Assembly: GCA_903813345.2 (NCBI GenBank)
Contig: CAIIXF020000009.1
Coordinates: 30,168,740 to 30,232,739 of the forward strand
Reading direction: 5' to 3'
Origin: Owenia fusiformis
Lineage: Eukaryota; Annelida; Polychaeta; Sabellida; Oweniidae
DNA: 64,000 bases
Below, piece by piece: positions 22,801 through 34,800 of the stretch (position 1 is its first letter; the number at the start of each line of letters is the position of its first letter). A program made the position numbers and the translations under genes. The notes beneath the pieces are model-generated. The model saw only the letters and a list, made by a program, of their open reading frames with translations, did not search any database and was not told the origin of the DNA.

Positions 22801-25800
22801 CCCTGACTGTTGTATACGATAATTGTTTGTTTTCTGTTCTTGCAACAAAGGCTCTTTGAAGTGGCTTAAATGACAGTGCCCTAAATATAAAGCACTCTTT
22901 TGACAGCTCATTTTTTGAGTTCAACGCTTTTAGATAACGTTGTAAAAGAGCGTAAGGACAAGTAGGATTGCCAGTTTTGGCAACAACAACTGAATTACCT
23001 TCTCTGTATACATCAGTCTTGGAAGACGGAATATTTATAGTAAAATGAAATTCACTAAAGGAAATATCACCAAAAGTGATCTGAGCTAATTCACTGTAAC
23101 GCAAAAAACCTGCGAATCCCAAAACGCAAATTGTCACATTTCTTAATTCTTTGAGAGAACTTTGATCTGATAAAGAATCGACCAGTTTATGCAACATATC
23201 CGCTGTGAAAGGTTCTTTTTTAACAACTGGTTTACTCGCTTGTCTCTTAGCTGCATCTAGAATGTTTCGAACTAAGTAAGACTGACAGGGGTCCTCTAAA
23301 CCGGCAGATGTGTGAGCCCAGCTTATTCCAGATTTAAGAGCATACAGAACGTTATATGATGAACCACTTTGTAACTGTAATAACAGGAAGATGGCTACGA
23401 ACTTTGAGTTGGCTGGTAGATCGTTTACTTCATCGAAACTGTTGGTCCACTTAGTCCATTTTTCGAAATAAAAACTGTACTTCTTAATTGTATTTTCGCT
23501 TTTCCCATGTTTTGTGATTTCAGTCATAAGATCAAACGACAAAGATTTGAGGCGAGTGTCTTTCACATTGTCGAATTGTAGCATACCATGTTTAATAACC
23601 CTGGAACCATATTGTATTTCTAATAAATAAATCAATTGACAAAAAACTCCTCTCATGAGAACCTGCGGAATCTCTAAAAAATAAAATTATGTTTAAAGCC
23701 AGAATGCTGCCGATCCCTCTGCATCAATCACTGTAAAACGATGTTCATTCATATAATTCTAATAAAACATTTCAATTTATGTTGACATTTTCTAAGTCAA
23801 TGTATATATTTAAATTAATTTGAATAATTATCAATGATTTTTAAATATATTCTTAGTATAATTATAAATATACTCTTAGTGAGAATTGAAATAGTATTCC
23901 AGTGGCAGTCTGATTTTATAAGCACTCAGGAATATTCTAAATATGATTTTTGTAGCATTCAACATATATTCTCAGTGGCTATCAAATTTTGCTCTCAGTG
24001 GCAATCACTATGGTATTAAAAATAATCTCATATTAGCAATCAATGTATTATGTTCTTATCAATATCTAGTAATCGTTAGTAATACAATTGAATTCTGATT
24101 TACATTTATTATATGCTCTCAGTGGCTATTAATATAAGCTCTCAGTGGCTATATTTACAAACCCTTAGTGGCTATATATTTATAAGCTCCTCGGTGGCTA
24201 TCAATATAAGCTCTCAGTGGCTATCAATATAAGCTCTCAGTGGCTATCAATATAAGCTCTCAGTGGCTATCATTATAAGCTCTCGATGGCTATCAATGTA
24301 ACTCTCAGTGGCTATCAATATACTTTTACAATTGAGATCTATGAAATCAAGATATATCTGTAAATTCAGTAAATATGTTGTTTAAAAATCAATAAAGACT
24401 TTCAATGCTATCTTTAAAACGCTTAATAGGATGTGCCCAACTTTCCATTTAACCTCAAGGCCAGAACATGTGATTTTAACTTTTTCGTTCCAAACACAGT
24501 GTTAAGAAAACGTCCTTGTTGAAAAATATTCATGGGATTGCAAAACTCTATGTGATCTACCACAGTTGGAACAAAATTCCCATCTTTAAAAATGAGAGGC
24601 CAGAAATAAGACGATGTCCATTTTGGTACGATGAGCGTTCCCATAGCCTTACAAGCTATCAAATGATCGACTACCCGCCCTACAAGTTGAATAGGTGGAA
24701 CAAGCCAATTGTTTTCATTTTCCCAGTTGAAACTGAAAGCATCTACCCCTTCGGTAGAGGGTTGGGCGAATTTGGAATTAAAACGTGGTAGTTTTGTATT
24801 ATCTACGCTAGCGAAACGATCAATGGAATGAGGCCCATATCTTTGATTCAGAAATTTGAAAATAGATGGACACACCATCCAATCATCTGGATCGATCATT
24901 TTGCTCAAATCGTCTGCTCTTTGATTGAACTTTCTTGGAATCCAGTAAAAATTCAAGTCTATTTGAACTTCCTACAAAATTCAAAAATTCTAATTGCCAA
25001 AGCCTGAAGCTCAGTGACCATGCTTCCTTTACTTGTAATTCTGCACACATTTTGATTGTCTGTAGACCAAGAAACGGACTTGTCAATAAGCTCACTTTTG
25101 AAAGAACTTAGAACAATTTCTACTGCCTTTAATTCTCTCCAAGTTGAACTTTTTACCTTTTCTGAATCCGTCCACGCTTGATAACTGATAGATTGATTTT
25201 TGAATTCGCCATGCTCAATTATATAACCAGCCGCTGCGCTTTCAGAAGCGTCAGAATATACAAATCGTTCTGGAGCGTGACATTCTATCAAATCGACACC
25301 GTTGTATACATGTATGTTTGATAACCAAAATGTTAATTCTGTTCGATCAAAATCTGATAGCACTGTATATTGATCCCAATTTGAAATTCCAGCAGTTTTC
25401 ATGCTGAGATACCTAGTCATTAGCAAAGTGATCTTCCCTAAACCATGTCCCATTGAAATGATTTTTCCGACAATTGATGCTATTTGTCTATAAGTAACCT
25501 TTTTCTGTTTCAACGTAAGGATGACCAAATTCTTCAAATGTTCAATTTTTGAATCTGGAACGAAAATTTTGCCTTGGTTCATATCTAGAACAAAACCCAA
25601 CCAAGTCAAGGATCCCTGTGGATTGAACTCTGACTTTTTCTCATTAATGACATATCCTGCACTGTTCAAATCCGACCTCAAAAGAGCGGCGTCCAGTTTT
25701 GATTGTTCAGTACTGTCAGAAACGTTTAGAGCATCATCTAAATAGAGAATGACCTTGAGACCTTTTGACCTCCAATGAGTGACAAGACTTTTGAAAACTT

Positions 25801-28800
25801 TGGTGAATACTAAACCTCCAGTACTGATTCCAAAAGGCAATACAGTGAAAACGTAGAACTTTTGTACACCTAACATGTTCCACGAAAACCCTAAAAAAGT
25901 TTGATGAGGTTCGCAAATATCGATGTGATGGTAACCGGAAGTGACGTCAAAGGATATTAATTTTGATCCTTTTTTCAAATAATTTTTAGCAGTTGACAAA
26001 TCTTCATATTTCACACTAGATTTTAAAATGTACTCATTCGGATGTCTCATATCTAAAACCAAACGTTTCTTGCCAGATGAATTTTCTGCAACCGTCAAAG
26101 GATTAACAACCCATGGAATCTCATCAACTTCTTTTATACAACCCAGAATTTCTAGTGCCTGTATTTCTTTTACTACAAAATCGGAATTTTCAATTGCAGA
26201 TTTGTTGTTATTCAAAATAGCTCTAGGTGGAATTTGTTCAAATGGAATTTTATAGCCATTAGCTATTATGTCAAGTACATAACTATTTGTGTTAATGCTT
26301 TGCCAGAAACTGAAATGCCTCTTTAAACTGCCTTTTACATTTACTTTGTTTCCCAGTGAATTCAAAATATCATTTGAGCTACTTAACTTGTCTATAGCTC
26401 CCTGACCAGAAGTGTGGGGTCTATCGAGATGCAACGTCGGTACTGGTCTTCTTTGTACAGGAATCTGCCCAGTGCGAAAGGTCCCCGCAGACCCAGCAGC
26501 CGCCTGGCTTGAAGTGACCTCTACCACGTTGGCTGATGTTGTTGGCAAAATAATTTCCGCGCCAGCCGTAGCCCCGGTTCCCGTAGGTCGGTCCACCGTA
26601 GAAATTCCCTGGTTGGAATTGGTTTCCCCATGCCGCGTCTCGTTGATAATCTTCTCTGCCGAAACTGCCGCGATGCCTGAAATTATAACTACGACGAGAG
26701 AATCTTGATCGACTTGATCTCATTTTTCTAATAGCGTCTCTATCTGCGGAACGTATACGTTTATCATCGTCATCATCTAATGCTAATGGTTTTCTGTCAT
26801 ATTCTTCAATGGTTTTCCAACCTGCATCTGAACTATCAGCCATTTTGATTAATTTATTTCTATAATCAATTAAATTCATACCTTCTTGAAGCGTTTCGTG
26901 CGTTTTCATAATCAGTTCGTCTTGCTTTTCACCGGATTCCACCTTTGCAGCACGTTCCAACAGATTCTGGGAAGTATCAAAGCGTTCTTTTAGTTTCGAA
27001 TTAAATTCATACTGCACTTTGTTACCCTTTCTCTTGAAGTTGAAATCGTCTTGCTTGAATTTCTTTAGAAGTTGTGTGTTTGTCTCCTCATTATCTTCTC
27101 TAAGAGCTCTCGAAAACTTGTTGAATTCTGAGGAAATAATATCTGTCACGTTTTTTAACGTGGCAGGCTGATCTATGTTGTGCGTTTATTGAACTGTATG
27201 TGAAGTATTCATGCATAGGCGACCAAAGCCAGAATGATTCTAAATATCCAGCAATCTACCACAATAACAATACAACTCGCTCACTCAGAAACAAACACAT
27301 GCATGAAACTACACGCCAATCTGATTGGTAACCGAGTTTACAAGTACACAATAGAAAATATTTATGTTCTAATTCATTACACTCAACCGAACATAAATGA
27401 TTATTCACTTGAATTAGTTGACTGTCGATATCTAATCCTATTTTCAGTATAATTCATTTCTTTTGGCCAGTAACCTGTTTCCAGGCACGAGAAATAAATC
27501 CCTCATTCATCCTATCAGCAATCAGAATTTGATCCAGTAAGGCTATTCATATGTCATATAAGTTCTTCCAATGTTTGTGGCTGTAAATTGACACCGCTGC
27601 TTTCTACAGTGCTTGCTGTCAACCCTCCATTCATCATATACCTTCCTCTCTTCTTATCAACTGCCAATCTGGTTGACGTTATGTTCTGCAGACTAAATAT
27701 TTCTTGCTGCTGCCTCTTTCTGAAATACCTCATTACAACCCTTTTAATATCAGGCATTCGTAGAGCATATAAATAGGGATTGATAGCTGAATTGGCAAGC
27801 CATAAATACATAAGAGCCCTGGTTACTTGTCTCGGTAATAACTCGGCATATGGGTCAACAAGCATGTGGATTGACTCTGGCATCCAACATAGACAGAAAA
27901 GTATGTAAATTTCGCTCATTCTGCGACAGGCATGGTTGTACTGACTATTGATTGCACTATGCCTGAATTTTAGCCTTCTCCTGACGATGAAGAATATCCT
28001 TATGTAGAAATAAAAAGGGAGGATAAGACTTGGGACTACAATGAGGCCATAGACGCAGTTGATCCAGCGCCCAATGTTCTCCATATCTGTTGCGTCAAGA
28101 GCACTTAAACACATCCCAAATATAGGGAAATACCCTGGTCGAATGACACCGGCCAAATGGGGAACTATGAGTATACAGAATGAAATAATCCATATTAAAA
28201 CCAAAGAAGACACAAGAACTGGCCATTTGTCCCAATTCTGGTAGCATGAAACTTGAGGTTTAGCAGCAATAAAGTATTTAAATGATATAAATGCATTTGT
28301 GTAAAGAGTAGCCCCAAAGGACCAGACTTGAACGTATGCAGTGATCTCACACAGTATTGTGTTTATTTGATGTTTATAATACACAGTTGTGTACAGATTT
28401 ACTGGAACACTCCAAGCACATATCAGGATGTCTGAGATGGCAAGACTGACTAACATACTATGTCGGGACTTCCGCAGCTGCTTTGATGTTAGTATAGAAT
28501 AGAGTGTGAGTGCATTACCTACTGTACCTGAAACAGATATCACCCCCAACACAACAGCCTCAATAGTAATCTCTAATATAGGGATATCATGGTTAGTGAT
28601 ATTTATGTTGCAACCATCTGTTTGCATTTTCTTCTCTGCTTCGGTAGTATTCATGTTGCATACATCTGTGACAGAAATTTCTCTTTCTACTTCAGTAATG
28701 TTGATGTTGGATACCTCTGTGAAGGAAATAGGAATATTGGATGTCTTTGTAACAGGCATTCCCTTCCCTGATTCAGTTGTACCATTGTTAGATGCCTTTG

Positions 28801-31800
28801 TGACAGATACTTTTCTTTCTATCTCTGTGGCAGAAATATCCTTCTCTGCTTCAGTTGTGTTCATGTTTGATGCCTCTGTGGTAGTCATGTCCTTTTCTAC
28901 TTCAGTTGTGTTCATGTTTGATGCTTCTTTGGTAGTCATGTCCTTCTCTGCTTCAGTTGTGTTCATGTTTGATGCCTCTGTGGTAGACATTTCCTTCTCT
29001 GCTTCAGTTGTGTTCATGTTTGATGCCTCTGTGGTAGACATTTCCTTCTCTGCTTCAGTTGTGTTCATGTTTGATGCCACTGTGGTAGACATGTCCTTCT
29101 CTGCTTCAGTTGTGTTCATGTTTGATGCCTCTGTGGTAGACATTTCCTTCTCTGCTTCAGTTGTGTTCATGTTTGATGCCACTGTGGTAGACATGTCCTT
29201 CTCTGCTTCAGTTGTGTTCATGTCTGTTGCCTCTATGGTAGTCATGTCCTTCTCTGCTTCAGTTGTGTTCATGTTTGATGCCTCTTTGGTAGTCATGTCC
29301 TTCTCTGCTTCAGTTGTGTTCATGTTTGATGCCTCTGTGGTAGACATTTCCTTCTCTGCTTCAGTTGTTTTCATGTTTGATGGCTCTGTAATTAACTCTA
29401 CATCTGCAGCAGTTCTATTTATGTTGAATACCTTGGTAAAGGGCATTTCATTTACTGCTTTAGTTACCTTTCTGTGGGATGCCTCTGTGTTAGGCATTTC
29501 CCTCTCTGATTCCTTTGTATTAGATGTGTTAGATGTCTCTGTGACAGAAATATCATTTTCTGCCTCAGTTACATTAATGTTGCTAGATTGGGTAATACTC
29601 CTTTCACCAGATTTAACCCTTGTTTGTGTAACAGTATCTTGCAGTCTGCCATTTCTTGTAAAATTCTCAATGTCCATACTTGTATGCATATCCAATTGTT
29701 GAATGGACTGAGTGACAGTCAGAGCAGCTGGAGTTTCTAGTTGGCCACTTTTGTGTTTTCTAACAGTTTTGTTTGAGACTGCAACATCCAACAGAGTGGA
29801 GTTCATGAGCTGAAATAAGAATACAACAGTAGTACATATATTTTAAAATGAAGGTATTCTCTTGATTCAGTTTAATGGAAAGATCCACAGACATATGTAG
29901 GACTGTGCAGGTGATATCAAATATTTGTGGGTATTTGACCACAAAAACAAATGTGTCTGGTGAGATTTTACAGTAGTTCAAGGAAGTACTCCTCTTAGTA
30001 TAGATTGCAATAATAATCTTTAGATGACTCTATGCTTTTTGAGCTTTTGATATCGCAAGGTGTTTCATTCCATATAAAGCCACCTTGACCTGAAATACTT
30101 TTCTTGCTATAAAAAGTGTTAAAAGACCACGTGCAGTATGGCAAGTGATTTTAGACAGTCATATCTTTCACCATGAGTACTTTCTGGGCATAAATACAGT
30201 GGTTTTTATTAAAACAATATGTTTTCTTTCAAGTGAAGTCCCCATGATGATAAAAATATCAATCGAACAATTCGAAAAATTATGAAAAGGAACCCCATGT
30301 CAACATTTTTTTCAAAATATTGAACCTATTTACTCAAAAGAGGATCATCTTTTTCTGATTTTTATTGCATGAAAAGATTATTAAACAAGGGGTCTAAAAA
30401 ATCTTCAAAAATATAATGGTATTGAAAGTCTAGTTTTGAAGATATCTATTTTCGATGACCAAAATGATGCTGAAAACAATGGATAGCACGAGTTTTCCAA
30501 ATGGGAAAATAACATGGGATATGTGGTTTTGAACTTTAACGCATTTCAATACGCATCCACTTTCCAGATATTGTTAATATAGTGTGAGGAAACTTTCGAT
30601 ATGTGTAAATTGAGAAAAACAAGATCCTATTTTTTAAAAAGTGCCAAGGTGGGGCCCTAATCCATAATTTTTCCGAGAGTTGGATTTATATTTTACTATC
30701 ATGGGGACTTCACTTGAAAGAAAACATATGGTTTTAATAAAAACCATTGTAATTATGGCGAAAAAGTACTAACATATTGTTTTAATAAAAACCATTGTAA
30801 TTATGGTGAAAAAGTACTCATGGTGAAAGATATGCCATACTGCACATGGACCTTTGGAGATATGGAGATCATTCAGGGTGTATGTATGAAAGTTTAAAAC
30901 TCATTAGTTTTAATTTGAGCATTTTGGGTAAATGTTAAGGTGGCCATTTTAGATTTCCACCCTAAAATCTTGTCTGTCCAGGTTTGTCTACAGGTTTCCA
31001 GCCAAACCGCTATAGGGATTCATTTGAAATTTTCAGGGATGTTTCTTCTTATGAAAGTTTAGAACTCACGCATTTTTTTATTAGGCATTCTTGATCAATT
31101 TAATGCAGCCATTTTTGATATACCCTCTTTTCTTATCTGTCAATGCTTGTCTACAGGGTTCCAGGTTTCATGGATTCACCTTAAAATTTTATGGATGTTT
31201 GTACCTATGAGAGTTTAGAACTGATTAGTTTTTGGGCAGTCTAGGTAAAGGCAGCCTCAATAAATTGAAGATACAAAAATATGTTACAAATGCCATTGGG
31301 TAAAATCAAATAAAATCATGTATATAGTAAAGTAAAAAAACATTTTTCAAAAGCTTGATATCACAAAATGTTTATGTCCTAATGCTGAACGACTGTCAAA
31401 TCATTGGTCCTATGATAAAGCATGGAGACATCTATTGCCACTAAACAACACCTTGAGGCCTTATCTGTCACACTGGTATATTGTGTAAGGCCTCACAGTT
31501 TGAAATCTCTTATGTTATAAACTAGTGTTTTTCCCCAAACCCCTCTTGACTACATAAGAGCCCTATTTACACTACACGCGACATTCCATGACGTCTTGGC
31601 TAAAACATATAAGAAAAAGTACATGTATGTTGAGTTTACACCACCATTGTCAAGCCGTCTTATGAAATTTGATTGAGTTTACATCTGTTTTTCTTAAATG
31701 TCTTAGAGATATGAAGGTATACATGTAAAATGAAAAAAGCAGTTCAGTCAATATAGCTATTCCTTTCCCGCTTCTATACTTTGTGCTAAAGAATGCATCG

Positions 31801-34800
31801 GTTTCACAAATGATGAATAAGCATTAAGTAATGTTTGTACATGTATTAGCTACTTTGACTTTACACTAATTGGTTCCGATTTGATATTATAAAGGATAAG
31901 TATGTGACAAACTAAGAAAAAACATGGTGTAAACGTCTTATCAACGATGACCAATATCTTGTAAAAACTAAAATATCATTTGAAAGAAAACACTTTATTG
32001 AATTCCAAATAAAATTCGTCTAGGATTACCATTTTATTATTTTTTATCCGAGATTTTTGTGTAAAAGAATATATACTCATATATGGACATTTATGAAAGA
32101 GTATTTGATATTTGAAAACAACTACATGTATTTTACAAACTATTTGACATATATATAGAGGATATCCTTATATAATTTTTGAGGGATACAATTTTTATCC
32201 ATGTGTGGAATTAATTTTCAAAAAAAAATTCACAATTTTTTTTCTAAATATTTTTAAGTAGTATCTTTCAAATACTATACAAATATTTAATTCTATTGAG
32301 GTGAATACCTGTACATCTTTCACAAGTGATATTCCACGAAGCCCGAAGGGCTAGTGGAATATCATCTTGTGAAAGTGTCACAGGTATTCACCGAAAATGG
32401 AATTAAATATTTGTTTTATTATATCACTGTCATAACATCTTCTATAATTAGATAATTAGTCATATGTTAACATTGAAATACATTTATATTTCTTCTAACA
32501 ACTACTACGATTTTGATACGTTTTCCAAATCAATCACATCGTCTTTGCTAGATATCCAATTTTGAAAGATCTTCACTGATCTTTTTGTTGCCTTTATTGT
32601 GTTATCTGAATGAATATTACCATGGATTCTATCAATTTCTTCTGCAGAAATATTTGGAAACCTTTGTTTACCGTCTGCCACTTTGGTTATTATGGGATAT
32701 ATAAAATTAAAATTAGACTGTACTAAGTCAACCCCGGGGATGTATAAGTCGTGACCGTTGAATATCATTTGATATTCACCGGAAGTCACGTGACTTCCGT
32801 TGAATATCGCTAGTTATTTTTTGGTCACGTGTAGGACATGGACCAATGAGAGAGTGAGGAATATGACAGTGATATAATAAAATTGGATATCACGTCATAT
32901 GAATAAGATACAATTTTAGTGGTGCATACCAAAATTATCTTTTGTTGTTATCCCCATATATATTTTGTATCCATCGGATGAATTGCAATATCTATGCATG
33001 ATGTATTATTTGATAAAAAAATATAAATGATCAAGCTTACCAGAATCCAGATGATATCTTGGGCTTTCATTGCTGCAATAAATGTTTCAACTTCACGTTT
33101 TGTGATTCCTTTTTTCCTTTTCAAGGAAATACATGTTTTCCTTTCCTCTTGCCCCTACGGGTTATGCATGCTCCAACTGGTGCCTGTGCATGCCATTGGT
33201 ATATATGCAGAATATGATTAGGCCATTTAGAGTTAATTATTATGTGTTTTATGTCTTGTTCAGTTACCAACCCTTGGGATGAAAAACAAATCCTTAATTT
33301 ATTATATTTCTACATGTACCAGGTATAAAAACCTACAGAGTGAAACAAAAAAGGCACACACTTTATCACTTAACTTTTTAAATGCTACACTTCAAAAACT
33401 GATCAACCCAGATGTTTCACATTTAGAATTGAAAATTTTAAATTACATGATGAACGTATGTATGCGGGAATGATTTATGTTTACATTTTACAGCGCAGAC
33501 TATCTTGTTTAGAATATTAGAAAATGACAGATTTCCTATGTAATGCGTCGTGATCATACCAAGAGACACATTGGAATCCAAATCTATCTCTCTGAATAAA
33601 TCTCATACATGTACAATGTTTATTTATGGGTAATGAGTTTTTTATGTAAATGTATGGAAGCACCTTACATGTGAAAGCTGAAATACGTGTAGTTTTCAAT
33701 TAAGGAACTCTTAAGTAAAACATTATCTTCAATTACAATTTGTAAGTTTCAATTATCATTTGGATTTATTTCAATTATTGCACATGTCTAAGTTGACACT
33801 TGAAATTGTTCGTTTTCTGAAATTTTGCTAGAATCTTATGTGGGAGTGGACATTAAAAATATCTTTGACTTTGAATGGCCTAATATATAATGAAGATTTT
33901 CTATATAAACAACTAAGAGATCATGTTCTTATAATTTTATCACCTATGGCATTCATCAAGATCGGACGACCTATGGGTACAGATCCTTTCATTGTCTGAA
34001 TTACACTGGAATAACTTGATACCCCAAATTATTTATTGCTATGACGATAATGGTATCATAATTTCAGAGTAAGATTCATATAACATATATTCTAATTAGA
34101 ACATAAGATTCATATCTTATATTCCAATTAGTGGTAAGATATTATGATCATAGTAAGACTGTAATCAGATGCCATAAAAAAAATTTTATCAATAGGTTTA
34201 TTTCATAAATACAAACAATTATTCAATGAAAAGACAGGGTTGGTGCAAATCGCCATTCAAGGTAACACAGTATTTTTGATATTATTGATAGTAGTCAAGG
34301 TAATAAAAAGGGACACCTCCCTCCCATGGTGATTTTCCATTTGTGAAATTAGGTTTCAATTATGAAATTCATTGGATGATTAGATTTGCCGTTTTTTTAG
34401 GTGCATACAGGGTCTCTAAAAACAACAGCACCCCTCCACATCAAAAAGTCCATAATATTACATATCATGTCATACCTCATTTGAAAGATAATTTTTTTTT
34501 AATTTTGGAGTTATCATTGAATTTCATTCAATAAAACTTCATATTAAAAAAGCTGCATTGTTTCAAAGTTTGCTACTTCGGCACTTTGTTTGCTGCTCTG
34601 TTACTGGTTAAAGGTCAAATCTTCAGAAAGTGGAATATGAAAGAATAAGCCCAGATTTCAACTGCACTGAACATATGGGTTCAGTTCTGAAAAACAGGGT
34701 ATAGGAATTAATGGACAAAGAGCCTTGTGAAAAAAGATACAGGAAGGATGTAATTATGAAGAATGTGAGGAAAGTGCTAAGAGGATTATGCAATGCTTCA

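Larger units (their letters stand above)
21853..27406 (-). mobile_element. Ngaro-type tyrosine-recombinase (DIRS-order) retrotransposon
   Basis: A split direct repeat frames three ORF regions read on the minus strand. Repeat A (about 200 bp) occurs at about 27199-27406 and 22251-22455. Repeat B (about 78 bp) occurs at 22456-22534 and 21853-21931. The order A1, ORFs, B1, A2, B2 is that of Ngaro/PAT elements, not LTR elements. It encodes a gag-like zinc-knuckle protein, reverse transcriptase with RNase H, and a tyrosine recombinase. No integrase, protease or methylase domain was seen. A spacer of about 320 bp separates A2 and B2. The repeat copies are nearly identical, suggesting a fairly recent insertion. 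Confidence 0.85.

Noticed and set aside
22285..27452. Two almost identical short plus-strand open frames (22285-22494 and 27234-27452)
   Set aside because: They are the two A repeats of the Ngaro element read in the non-coding direction, not a duplicated gene.
28506..29702. 398-codon open frame on the plus strand
   Set aside because: It is the antisense of the GPCR N-terminal 51-bp repeat array; repetition keeps both strands open. The minus strand has the seven-helix domain.
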